Assembly: GCA_049941595.1 (NCBI GenBank)
Contig: JBNFNA010000002.1
Span: 62,001 to 126,000 of the forward strand
Direction of reading: 5' to 3'
Length of the DNA: 64,000 nucleotides
Source of the DNA: Pasteurella sp049941595
GTDB lineage: Bacteria; Pseudomonadota; Gammaproteobacteria; Enterobacterales; Pasteurellaceae
Below, one piece after another: positions 41,764-50,230 of the stretch; the stretch's first letter is position 1, and each line of letters begins with the position of its first letter. Both the position numbers and the translations under genes were made by a program. Under the pieces are notes generated by a model. It ran no database searches and had not been told where the DNA came from. It saw nothing but the letters and a program-made list of their open reading frames with translations.

Positions 41764-44637
41764 GATGAATCGCCTTCTCTGATTTCGCAGTGCTACAATT
41801 CACGCCGACTTTAGGCGGTATGTCTATGCGTTGTAGTTCCCTCTCTCATTTCGCAGTGCTACAATTGTAAATGTTTTGTTATTTAATGTAAGCTTGTTGT
41901 AGTTCCCTCTCTCATTTCGCAGTGCTACAATGCAACAGCAAGCCAAAGCGCCACCAGCGAAGTTGTAGTTCCCTCTCTCATTTCGCAGTGCTACAATCCC
42001 GTTTAGTGACAACAACCCGTCTTCTACGTTGTAGTTCCCTCTCTCATTTCGCAGTGCTACAATAATTTCTCGGATCTCGTCTTTCGACTTCCAGTTGTAG
42101 TTCCCTCTCTCATTTCGCAGTGCTACAATAATTTTAACTTAAATTTGACTTAAATAACAGTTGTAGTTCCCTCTCTCATTTCGCAGTGCTACAATGTGCG
42201 GATATTGTGAGGGGATCGGCTATGAGTTGTAGTTCCCTCTCTCATTTCGCAGTGCTACAATGTATTGAAAATTGTTTTTAGATTTTTTAATGTTGTAGTT
42301 CCCTCTCTCATTTCGCAGTGCTACAATACACACTATACTACTTAATAACGAGATCGAGTTGTAGTTCCCTCTCTCATTTCGCAGTGCTACAATTAAAAAT
42401 ACTCTTAATTATAATTCTCCAACGTTGTAGTTCCCTCTCTCATTTCGCAGTGCTACAATTCCGATCTTGCTAAATGCCAAGTGTGGGCTGTTGTAGTTCC
42501 CTCTCTCATTTCGCAGTGCTACAATTGGCGAAGTGTTGCACGCTGGGAGCGTGAGGTTGTAGTTCCCTCTCTCATTTCGCAGTGCTACAATCTTTGTCTG
42601 ATTCCACATTAAAAAATGCGGGTTGTAGTTCCCTCTCTCATTTCGCAGTGCTACAATCATCGCGTGCGCAATCGCGCTGATTATTGCGTTGTAGTTCCCT
42701 CTCTCATTTCGCAGTGCTACAATTACGCGATACTTTTCTTTCAGTAACGCCGGGTTGTAGTTCCCTCTCTCATTTCGCAGTGCTACAATCGCAATCTTCT
42801 ACCGCGTAAGCTTCGTTACGTTGTAGTTCCCTCTCTCATTTCGCAGTGCTACAATGCGTGTATTCATCTTCCCAACGCTCGTTGTGTTGTAGTTCCCTCT
42901 CTCATTTCGCAGTGCTACAATTTTAGTTACATTTTAAAATAGAACTGACAGGTTGTAGTTCCCTCTCTCATTTCGCAGTGCTACAATTGAAATACCGTTT
43001 ATTAAGTCATATTTTTAGTTGTAGTTCCCTCTCTCATTTCGCAGTGCTACAATTAGCATCGTAAGGGGTAGAAAATGGCTTTAGTTGTAGTTCCCTCTCT
43101 CATTTCGCAGTGCTACAATTTCTTTAAACAATAGACATCAATTTACAACGTTGTAGTTCCCTCTCTCATTTCGCAGTGCTACAATGCAGAATTTGATTTT
43201 GAGATAGCATTAGATGTTGTAGCTCCCTCTCTCATTTCGCAGTGCTACAATTTCTTTAAACAATAGACATCAATTTACAACGTTGTAGTTCCCTCTCTCA
43301 TTTCGCAGTGCTACAATGCAGAATTTGATTTTGAGATAGCATTAGATGTTGTAGTTCCCTCTCTCATTTCGCAGTGCTACAATTTTTATTTATCATTTAG
43401 TTAATTCTAAAAAGTTGTAGTTCCCTCTCTCATTTCGCAGTGCTACAATCTTTTCAGATTGCTCACGGAGATTCTATCTGTTGTAGTTCCCTCTCTCATT
43501 TCGCAGTGCTACAATCACTTATCGCGGGCGGTTTTAACGAATAAAGTTGTAGTTCCCTCTCTCATTTCGCAGTGCTACAATAAAATGTTTGCTAATAGTC
43601 CTACAGGTAGAGTTGTAGTTCCCTCTCTCATTTCGCAGTGCTACAATAAAAAAGTACTTGCTATATGTATTTAAAATGTTGTAGTTCCCTCTCTCATTTC
43701 GCAGTGCTACAATTAGCGATAAAGTGCCGGACTTAGAGCGACCGTTGTAGTTCCCTCTCTCATTTCGCAGTGCTACAATGGTTGCTAGCTTTTTATGCAC
43801 CTGTTTTCGGTTGTAGTTCCCTCTCTCATTTCGCAGTGCTACAATATAATACCTGTGAAAGCGCAAGCGGTAACTGTTGTAGTTCCCTCTCTCATTTCGC
43901 AGTGCTACAATCGTTGGCACTTTCACCACCATGCCCGCTTTGTTGTAGTTCCCTCTCTCATTTCGCAGTGCTACAATATAACCAAACAATACACGGTGCA
44001 ATTTCTTGTTGTAGTTCCCTCTCTCATTTCGCAGTGCTACAATTATCGCTGAATCAAGTGGACGGATCGGAAAGTTGTAGTTCCCTCTCTCATTTCGCAG
44101 TGCTACAATAGTGCTAGCAAGCGTGTTCATTGCAACGCTGTTGTAGTTCCCTCTCTCATTTCGCAGTGCTACAATTGTTCACTTGCTTTCTCTTGTGTCA
44201 ACTGAGTTGTAGTTCCCTCTCTCATTTCGCAGTGCTACAATAGGACTAATGATTACACGACCGTCGTTGACGTTGTAGTTCCCTCTCTCATTTCGCAGTG
44301 CTACAATAGATAACATCATTGTCTGTACTGCTGATGTGTTGTAGTTCCCTCTCTCATTTCGCAGTGCTACAATAAAAATGGAAAAAACACAAGCACAGAC
44401 ACTGTTGTAGTTCCCTCTCTCATTTCGCAGTGCTACAATCTTGATCAACTTCAAGAGGGCTTTATTAATGTTGTAGTTCCCTCTCTCATTTCGCAGTGCT
44501 ACAATCAACACTCGGTTTTTTATAGTCGATCGTTTGTTGTAGTTCCCTCTCTCATTTCGCAGTGCTACAATCGTTTTCTCATTGCGGCAGTGGATGTTCA
44601 AGTTGTAGTTCCCTCTCTCATTTCGCAGTGCTACAAT
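41764..44637 (+). CRISPR. Type II-C CRISPR array, 44 repeats and 43 spacers
   Basis: The repeat is 36 nt, beginning GTTGTAGTTCCC and ending GCAGTGCTACAAT, with 30-nt spacers in a strict 66-bp period: repeats start at 41830 + 66n, up to 44602. One degenerate repeat lies at 41764-41799: its 5' half is mutated, its 3' 18 bases are intact. One repeat (43216) has T to C at position 8. The repeat matches the Neisseria/Pasteurella/Haemophilus II-C type, and its 3' end TGCTACAAT is an extended -10 box, so each repeat can start a crRNA a few bases into the next spacer, running on the plus strand. The cas operon is on the minus strand to the right, convergent with the array. Confidence 0.98.
43120..43383 (+). 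repeat. Tandem duplication of two repeat-spacer units
   Basis: Spacers at 43120-43149 and 43186-43215 occur again, identical and in the same order, at 43252-43281 and 43318-43347. The duplicated block is 132 bp. The only difference seen is the T to C change in the repeat at 43216. Confidence 0.97.
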
Positions 44638-44640
44638 ACC

Positions 44641-44681
44641 AACGCCCTAATCCCTTATCAATAAAGGACTAGGGCGTTTTT
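44641..44681 (+). terminator. Terminator of the crRNA transcript
   Basis: AACGCCCTA (44641-44649) pairs with TAGGGCGTT (44670-44678), followed by T, starting three bases after the last repeat. The T run exists only on the plus strand, which supports plus-strand transcription of the array. Confidence 0.88.
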
Positions 44682-44894
44682 GTATAACAAAAAAATGAAA
44701 AAATTTGTTATTATTTTACCTTTTTCTTTCCAAAAAAAACTTACTAATTCGTTATCAAAAGAATCACAGAATTGATAACAAAAACTCTATGAAAATCACT
44801 TTCATCAAAAAATACACCACTTAAAAGAACAAAAAACAAGCAAACAAACAATCTTTCTAACTGTAGCATAATGAATAAATAATCATATAATTAA
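44682..44894. other. AT-rich spacer between array and cas2 (possible acquisition leader)
   Basis: 213 bp without an ORF, very AT-rich with many A and T tracts. It holds a perfect 8-bp inverted repeat, GTTATCAA (44751-44758) and TTGATAAC (44772-44779). It adjoins the array end opposite the degenerate repeat, where new spacers would be added. Confidence 0.45.
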
Positions 44895-45221
44895 TTAAAA
44901 AAGTAGCATTTGATTTGCATTTACTCTTTTTTCTTGTGGTTTTAACTTACCCAATAAAATTTGCATACTTGCAAATTGTTTTTCAGTAACTTCCAAGCAG
45001 CGAATAGAACCTTCCTCGGGTAAATGTTCAGATAATCTTTTATTATGTTTTAGCATTGAATCCCTACCACGAATAATTCTTGCATATACCGAAAGCTGTA
45101 ACATCTGATAACCATCTTTCAACAAAAAATGTCTAAACTGGCTTGCAGCCTTTCTCTTTTCTTTTGTTGTAACAGGTAAATCGAAAAAAACGATTAAACG
45201 CATAAATTTAGCCTCACTCAT
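44895..45221 (-). CDS. cas2: CRISPR-associated endonuclease Cas2
   Basis: A 108-residue subunit of the Cas1-Cas2 integrase. The ferredoxin-like first strand is MRLIVFFDLPVTT, with the conserved Asp after FF. FLLKDGYQMLQLSVYARII is the typical middle. It overlaps the cas1 3' end by 8 bp. The first ATG (45221) has AAGGAA eight bases upstream; an ATG six codons later is also possible. It is the last gene of cas9-cas1-cas2. Confidence 0.96.
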   Translation of the reverse strand: MSEAKFMRLIVFFDLPVTTKEKRKAASQFRHFLLKDGYQMLQLSVYARIIRGRDSMLKHNKRLSEHLPEEGSIRCLEVTEKQFASMQILLGKLKPQEKRVNANQMLLF

Positions 45222-46128
45222 ATTGATGTTCCTTTAATGGAAGCATTTCAGGCAGTTTTAGTAGCTTAGCATCTTGAGAAATCAATGCTATTTGCAAAGA
45301 AGACACTGTTCTATCGATTGCTGCTAATACACTAAATGTTTCTTCTCTGAATAACATTTGATAGTGCAAGATGCTTATAAGCGATTGTTTTGTCGATGGT
45401 GATAAGCCTACTTCAATTTTCTTGTTCACCCATAGTTTCCATACCATTAAATCAACTAATGGTCGAAAAGGTTCAATAAAATCATCAGCTAAATTAAAAG
45501 GATTTAACTCACTACGATGAAATAAGCCTAACTGAGGTAGCCAGCCATAAAGGACGAGGGAACGTGCTACAGCTGATCTTAATACAGTGTATGCATAATT
45601 AAGATGTGCATTTATGGCATTTTCCTCGCTACGTTTAAATGCCTTGCCAAATAAAGTTTGAAAATAAATTAATGCGGCTTGCCCCTCTATATTTTCTTTA
45701 TCACCCGATCTCACAATCTTAGCCATTTGATTTAAACGATTAGCTTCATTAATATAATCGACTTGCTGTAAGACAAAGGCCTGATTACGTATCTTTTGCT
45801 GAATAATCTTTTGCCACAATTGCTTTCGCTGTGGTTGGGTAGCTTCTAATTGTAATTTTAATGTTTTTAATTGACGATAATACTGACCAAAAGGAAGCCA
45901 TTGACCACAAGGCAAGAATTGCTCATCACAAGTTAATAACGTTACCCCATTTATTGCTAACGCTGAAAGCAATGGAGCTGTGATAACAACCTCCCTACTC
46001 TCAATAACAATCACCGCGATGTCCTCTATCGGGACTGTAAATTCATTATTAGATTGTTGTATTAACATTTGCTGTTTATGCAATGATAGCTTACCTCCAT
46101 TGCTAATTAAAATGCTGCGCCAACTCAT
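45214..46128 (-). CDS. cas1: CRISPR-associated integrase Cas1 (type II)
   Basis: The 304-residue catalytic subunit of spacer integration. WRSILISNGGKLSL near the N-terminus and EDIAVIVIESREVVIT form the N-terminal beta domain. The helical C-terminal domain carries the metal ligands in GQAALIYFQTLFG (Glu region, about 145), HLNYAYTVLRSAVARSLVLYG (His, about 205) and LNPFNLADDFIEPFRPLVD (Asp/Glu, about 225). It is a typical II-C Cas1. It is preceded by an intrinsic terminator and an AAGGAG site at the end of the T run. Confidence 0.97.
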   Translation of the reverse strand: MSWRSILISNGGKLSLHKQQMLIQQSNNEFTVPIEDIAVIVIESREVVITAPLLSALAINGVTLLTCDEQFLPCGQWLPFGQYYRQLKTLKLQLEATQPQRKQLWQKIIQQKIRNQAFVLQQVDYINEANRLNQMAKIVRSGDKENIEGQAALIYFQTLFGKAFKRSEENAINAHLNYAYTVLRSAVARSLVLYGWLPQLGLFHRSELNPFNLADDFIEPFRPLVDLMVWKLWVNKKIEVGLSPSTKQSLISILHYQMLFREETFSVLAAIDRTVSSLQIALISQDAKLLKLPEMLPLKEHQYE

Positions 46129-46136
46129 TATATTCT

Positions 46137-46178
46137 CCTTAAAAAAATCCCAACTTTTGAAAAAAGTTGGGATTTTAC
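46137..46178 (-). terminator. Intrinsic terminator between cas9 and cas1
   Basis: AAAATCCCAACTTTT and AAAAGTTGGGATTTT (arms about 46144-46158 and 46162-46176) with a three-base loop. On the minus strand the stem is followed by seven T and then by the Shine-Dalgarno of cas1. It should lower cas1-cas2 expression relative to cas9. Confidence 0.85.
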
Positions 46179-46180
46179 TT

Positions 46181-49100
46181 TTAACGTACTTGTTGTCTTC
46201 TTGTTGTACGGCACACTCTTATATTTTTTCCTAATTCATCAACTTGGTATTTTTCAAAAGATAGTGCTAATTTAACTCCAACACTTAAATGCTCTCCATT
46301 TTTCCCTTTCTGTATATCCAAATCATGCTCCCGAATATTAATGCTGGCAACTGCTCGGTTCATTCCTGAATAATACCCAAAAAATACTTTTTTCTTTGTA
46401 ACTAGCCTAATCAAATCATTTGGATAAAGAGAAAATTTAAAAATAAAAGACTCATCTATATCCTCCCACTCTTCCTCATCTTTGTATGCGACAACCGCTT
46501 TATTAGGTAATATCCCTTTTGCGACTTGCCAAGTATATATAGGAACTAAAAAGAATTTTTTATTTTTCTCAAAAACATCAACTCTCACCATAGATGCATT
46601 ATCCGCAACACCAGTACTTTCACGAACTAGAACACCTGATTTTTGAACTTGCTCAACTCTAACTGATTTAACTTGTTGCCCACCTTTTTTATAGAACGGT
46701 TGTTCAAATGCTTTAAGTGGGTCGTTATTAAACTCAGCTAAACGCATTTTTAATCCATTATAAAGGTCAATTTCCCGTTCCCTATTTACCATATTTTCTA
46801 ATAAATTTGGCTTTAATTGTGTCAATGGTACTTTTAATACGCTCTTGCCCTCGGATAAACGTTTTGCAGATTTAATCGTTTCCATATGCCCTTGGCCACT
46901 CATTTTTCTTGTTGGAGCTCGAGATACAAATAATGGTTGCACAAATTCATGATTAGCCTCAGGTCTATCTGGGAGCATTTTTTCTAATGCTGTTTTTGGG
47001 TTGTCATCAAATACTCGAATATTGACATCTTGTCTAAAATATTTCCAAGGTTCTGGAAAGTGCAGTGAAATAACTTCTCCTGTTTCTTTATCAATTCTTT
47101 CTCCTGTAAATGGATTCATTTCTTCAAATCGCACAAAGCGGGTGATTTTTTGTTGCATTGATACTGTTGAACAGGCTACGACTATGGCATCCAAGGCATG
47201 ATGTCTATCATTATCTTCTCTGACTTTAGATAATCCCCATCGACTACGTAATAGAGCCGTAATTTGTCCATTTGAGGCAAATACTCTACGCTTACCTTTC
47301 CCTAATAGTTTCATATTGTTGGAAATATAATTAAATAAATATCTAGCAACATAGCGAGTATCATTGAGATTTCTCTCAATAAAGCCATTTTCATCGAGTT
47401 TTTGAGTCAAAATACGTTGTTTCTTACTGTAAGAAAAACGACTCCCCATGACTAATGCAATAAAGTTTTTCCAACGAACTGACTTTTCTTTCCCACCTAA
47501 CCACTCATAAGGTGTCCGGTTAGATTTATCCTGATTCTCATTGGCTAACACTAAAACTTTATTATTAAAACTATCATCCCAAGTTCGAGAAAAAGGTAAT
47601 GCGTGATCAATTTCAACATACCCTTTTTCATTTAAACGTGTAATATCCAACTCTTTGCCAGAATACAGACATTTTCCATGTTGCTGCTCATATAAACGCA
47701 ATTTCAAAATATCTTTTGCTTTTGGCTCGCTAAAGAAGTCAGGGAAATATTCTTTAAATTTCTGTACCGCTCTTTCTCTTTCACTTCTGTTTTCCTCTTG
47801 ACGTTTTTTGATTTCATTGCGTTCTTTAAAAGACTTTCCTAATTCTCTCGCTGTTTCAATGTGAACTCGTGCTGGAGAGCCATATTTTCTCACAATACCA
47901 TTAATCACTTTACGTGCTTGAGAAAGTGTTCTTAAAACAATAGGATTACGGATCTCATCAGCAGGAATAACTGGTAGAAAAATATCTTCTTTTTGGTTTT
48001 TTTTACCATAATGATCACCATAGATTTCACGACAAGCCTCATCATAGTGTTTCCCTTGCTCCATAAGAGGTAAGATTTTTTGTAAGCTTTTTAATGATAA
48101 TTGAATAAATTTATCAAAATTTAAGTTTTCTAATAAAACAGATAGTACAGAGGAAGGTAACTTATTTTCTAAATATTTTGTAATATCGTCATCTGTTTTA
48201 TACACAGAGAAAGCCGTACCAATTTCATCTAATAATTCAGGCTTACTCGCTAATCCCTGCCATTCAGTTTTCAGTCCATTACTTTCTAATACTTTGCGAA
48301 TTGCATGCCAAGCCTTTAACTCCATAAACGTTGTTTTAGATTCAACATCCTCTTTAGTGTAATTTAAGTTTTTAAAAATAGCTTGCTCAGGCAATTCTAA
48401 TATTTTCTTAACTTGTGCATAAGTCAATTTTGCTTTTTCATATGGCTGATTAATTAATAATAAACGTTCATCATTGGTTAATGAACGCTCAGTACCATTT
48501 TCTAAAATACGTAAATTATTTAATTTAGTTAGCCAAACGAAACGTTCAGCGCAATAAGTAGATTTTGCGGCTTTGTATTCACTTGGCTCAAATGTGCATT
48601 TACCTAACATTTTTAAGATAGCTTCACCAGATAAAGCAGGCTTTTGCCACATCAGCAAGTCAACTATTTTTTGTTGCAATACATCTGTTGTATATGGGTT
48701 ACCTAGATTGCGTTGAGTAACAAAAAGTAAATTAAGCTCGGTTAGCAGATCTAAGCGATTGAAGGTATGTGTATAAGAGCCTCTCTGATTTCGAATATGC
48801 CCTTCTTCTTCAACAAATTTTCTGACAGCGAGTTCAGCTGGAGTTCGATAAGATTCTAACTGTAATAATTGATGGTTTTGGTTGACCCCTGATAATAATG
48901 CTCCAAGCTCTTTATTATCCGTTTTACTCTCATTTTTACGCTGAGAAAGATATCCTCGGTGTTTTAATAAATGTAATAAAACTGCAGACCATTCTATTGC
49001 AGATAATTGGCGTTCAAGCCCTTCTAATCGTAATTGCCATACTTGATTAGGAAGTCCTCTATCCAAATCTGATTGAGTAAGCATTCCTTCACGTTTAAAA

Positions 49101-49351
49101 AGTCGTTTTGCAAGTAATAAACGATAAGCTCGACGGCGAATTAAACGCCTTGTACTTCTTGCTAGTCTACGAGAGAGAGCTAATGATTCACCTGTTTTTG
49201 GTACTTCCGCTCGTTCAAATGTTCTTACACCTAGATCTATCAGCTTTATTGGGTCTTCATCATTATCGATTTCAACGACAGCCCAACCGACTGAAGCGAT
49301 ACCTAAATCTAAACCTAAAATATAATTTAGTTGGTTATTAACTGTTTGCAT
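46181..49351 (-). CDS. cas9: CRISPR-associated endonuclease Cas9, type II-C
   Basis: A compact Cas9 of 1056 residues, the same length as I recall for Pasteurella multocida Cas9 and very similar along its length. RuvC-I is ILGLDLGIASVGWA with Asp15. An Arg-rich bridge helix follows (SRRLARSTRRLIRRR, about 55-70). RuvC-II is VHIETARELG, the HNH domain EIDHALPFSRTWDDSFNNKVLV (His about 590) with CLYSGKEL before it, and RuvC-III DRHHALDAIVVAC (about 730). The C-terminal PAM-interacting region ends YQVDELGKNIRVCR. All catalytic residues are present. The start is the ATG ending at 49351, with AAGGAAG upstream; a TTG ten codons earlier is unlikely. No csn2 or cas4 is present, which defines II-C. Confidence 0.98.
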   Translation of the reverse strand: MQTVNNQLNYILGLDLGIASVGWAVVEIDNDEDPIKLIDLGVRTFERAEVPKTGESLALSRRLARSTRRLIRRRAYRLLLAKRLFKREGMLTQSDLDRGLPNQVWQLRLEGLERQLSAIEWSAVLLHLLKHRGYLSQRKNESKTDNKELGALLSGVNQNHQLLQLESYRTPAELAVRKFVEEEGHIRNQRGSYTHTFNRLDLLTELNLLFVTQRNLGNPYTTDVLQQKIVDLLMWQKPALSGEAILKMLGKCTFEPSEYKAAKSTYCAERFVWLTKLNNLRILENGTERSLTNDERLLLINQPYEKAKLTYAQVKKILELPEQAIFKNLNYTKEDVESKTTFMELKAWHAIRKVLESNGLKTEWQGLASKPELLDEIGTAFSVYKTDDDITKYLENKLPSSVLSVLLENLNFDKFIQLSLKSLQKILPLMEQGKHYDEACREIYGDHYGKKNQKEDIFLPVIPADEIRNPIVLRTLSQARKVINGIVRKYGSPARVHIETARELGKSFKERNEIKKRQEENRSERERAVQKFKEYFPDFFSEPKAKDILKLRLYEQQHGKCLYSGKELDITRLNEKGYVEIDHALPFSRTWDDSFNNKVLVLANENQDKSNRTPYEWLGGKEKSVRWKNFIALVMGSRFSYSKKQRILTQKLDENGFIERNLNDTRYVARYLFNYISNNMKLLGKGKRRVFASNGQITALLRSRWGLSKVREDNDRHHALDAIVVACSTVSMQQKITRFVRFEEMNPFTGERIDKETGEVISLHFPEPWKYFRQDVNIRVFDDNPKTALEKMLPDRPEANHEFVQPLFVSRAPTRKMSGQGHMETIKSAKRLSEGKSVLKVPLTQLKPNLLENMVNREREIDLYNGLKMRLAEFNNDPLKAFEQPFYKKGGQQVKSVRVEQVQKSGVLVRESTGVADNASMVRVDVFEKNKKFFLVPIYTWQVAKGILPNKAVVAYKDEEEWEDIDESFIFKFSLYPNDLIRLVTKKKVFFGYYSGMNRAVASINIREHDLDIQKGKNGEHLSVGVKLALSFEKYQVDELGKNIRVCRTTRRQQVR

Positions 49352-49395
49352 TCTCTCTTCCTTATATTTTCCCTGAATCAAAAGTCCACTTAATT

Positions 49396-49424
49396 ATTTT
49401 AAAACAAAAGCATAAAACTGTTGA
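49396..49424 (-). promoter_or_regulatory. Candidate cas9 promoter
   Basis: On the minus strand TCAACA (49419-49424), a 17-base spacer and TAAAAT (49396-49401), about 45 bases before the cas9 ATG. Its -35 overlaps the -35 of the divergent tracrRNA promoter by four bases. Confidence 0.5.
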
Positions 49425-49449
49425 TTAAATTTACCTAATAATGTAGAGT
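49421..49449 (+). promoter_or_regulatory. Candidate tracrRNA promoter
   Basis: TTGATT (49421-49426), a 17-base spacer and TAGAGT (49444-49449). The predicted start, near 49456, is just before the anti-repeat. Confidence 0.6.
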
Positions 49450-49455
49450 AGGTCA

Positions 49456-49564
49456 GGTATTGTTGCACTGCGAAATGAGAGACGTTGCTACAATAAGGCT
49501 TCTGAAAAGAATGACCGTAACGCTCTGCCCCTTGAGATGAAAATTTCAAGGGGCATCGTTTTTT
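49456..49564 (+). ncRNA. tracrRNA
   Basis: The anti-repeat at 49459-49494 is complementary to the CRISPR repeat: CACTGCGAAATGAGA is a perfect match and the GACGTT region is the expected bulge. Then comes AAGGCTTCTGAAAAGAATGACCG-type nexus sequence with CCGTAACGCTCTGCC, and the terminator stem GCCCCTTGA/TCAAGGGGC (49527-49554) followed by ATCG and six T. The layout equals the Neisseria meningitidis and Pasteurella II-C tracrRNA, about 108 nt. It is transcribed divergently from cas9. Confidence 0.93.
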
Positions 49565-49579
49565 GGGAAGGAATGAAAC

Positions 49580-49873
49580 TTAAGCCTTAACACCTAAGTT
49601 GCCGATTTTGATACCTAAAAAGCCCATACTCACTGGGTCGAGGTAGTCGCCGAGGAATTTGAAAAGTTCGCTTAAATCGGTAAAAGTGCGGTTGATTTTT
49701 ACTTGATCTTCTACTTTACGTGTAAATTCATAAGCAATTTCATCACCATTAATATGCGCTTCAAGTGTGATATAAATGGTTTCAAAAAAGTGGCTTTGTG
49801 CCCCTTCTTCACCTGGATCGCTAATTCTTACATTCCAATTATTACTAAAAAGTACTTCCTTTTGCATAGTCAT
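49580..49873 (-). CDS. Small conserved-looking protein of unknown function next to arfA
   Basis: 97 residues, acidic, no signal peptide or membrane helix. It begins MTMQKEVLFSNNWNVRISDPGEEGAQSHFFETIYITLEAH, a beta-rich pattern, and ends in a Gly- and hydrophobic-rich tail (SMGFLGIKIGNLGVKA). GAGG sits before the ATG. A USS at about 49684 shows it belongs to the core chromosome and not to the CRISPR cassette. I recall a similarly sized uncharacterised gene beside arfA in Haemophilus influenzae, but cannot confirm homology. It converges with the tracrRNA, whose terminator lies 16 bp past its stop. Confidence 0.6.
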   Translation of the reverse strand: MTMQKEVLFSNNWNVRISDPGEEGAQSHFFETIYITLEAHINGDEIAYEFTRKVEDQVKINRTFTDLSELFKFLGDYLDPVSMGFLGIKIGNLGVKA

Positions 49874-49877
49874 AAAT

Positions 49878-50156
49878 TTACCTCGCTGAGTTTAAATGAG
49901 TTGCATTGTTGTAAATGTTGTTTAAGAAAAACCCGATTATAAAATCTTTCAAATCAAAAATTTTATAATCGGGCTTTTCAAAAAATTTCCCTACGTGTTT
50001 CGATTTTCGCTGGTAACTGCCTTTTCCTTTGCGTTTTTTCTCAATTCGCTGACGGAATAACGGATCGTGTAATAATGCACAAATGGCATTATCTTTAATC
50101 GTGCCACGTTTGTGCTGATAAGGCTGAGCACTTTGTGGTTGCTGTTTTTTTGCCAT
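49878..50156 (-). CDS. arfA: Alternative ribosome-rescue factor ArfA
   Basis: ArfA recruits RF2 to ribosomes stalled on mRNAs lacking a stop codon, as backup to tmRNA. The conserved part is residues 13-60: HKRGTIKDNAICALLHDPLFRQR, then KGKGSYQRKSKH, the motif region of E. coli ArfA (IKDNAxEALLHDPLFRQR). The ORF is 92 codons, but a terminator hairpin covers codons 62-76. The message is therefore expected to end before the stop, giving a non-stop mRNA: the product is tagged and destroyed while tmRNA works, and escapes as truncated active ArfA when tmRNA fails. Residues after about 76 are probably rarely made. Confidence 0.93.
   Translation of the reverse strand: MAKKQQPQSAQPYQHKRGTIKDNAICALLHDPLFRQRIEKKRKGKGSYQRKSKHVGKFFEKPDYKIFDLKDFIIGFFLNNIYNNATHLNSAR
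49925..49973 (-). terminator. In-gene terminator of arfA
   Basis: CCCGATTATAAAAT (minus strand, 49973-49960) pairs with ATTTTATAATCGGG (49945-49932) over a 14-base loop and is followed by five T, all inside the arfA reading frame. It serves as the regulatory device that makes arfA mRNA stopless. Confidence 0.88.
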
Positions 50157-50230
50157 AATTTTCCCTTATAAAGTAATTAACATTTGCCCGTTTATTTTCA
50201 TTAACAAACGGGCAACATTATAAAACGAAA

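Noticed and set aside
41824..44601. Long open frames through the CRISPR array, with a repeating 12-residue pattern
   Set aside because: They are translations of the 36-nt repeat; with a 66-bp period, frames stay open by construction. No start sites or ribosome binding sites support them.
41800..44601. Spacer self-targeting within this window
   Set aside because: By eye I found no spacer matching sequence elsewhere in the window; a genome-wide and phage search was not possible.
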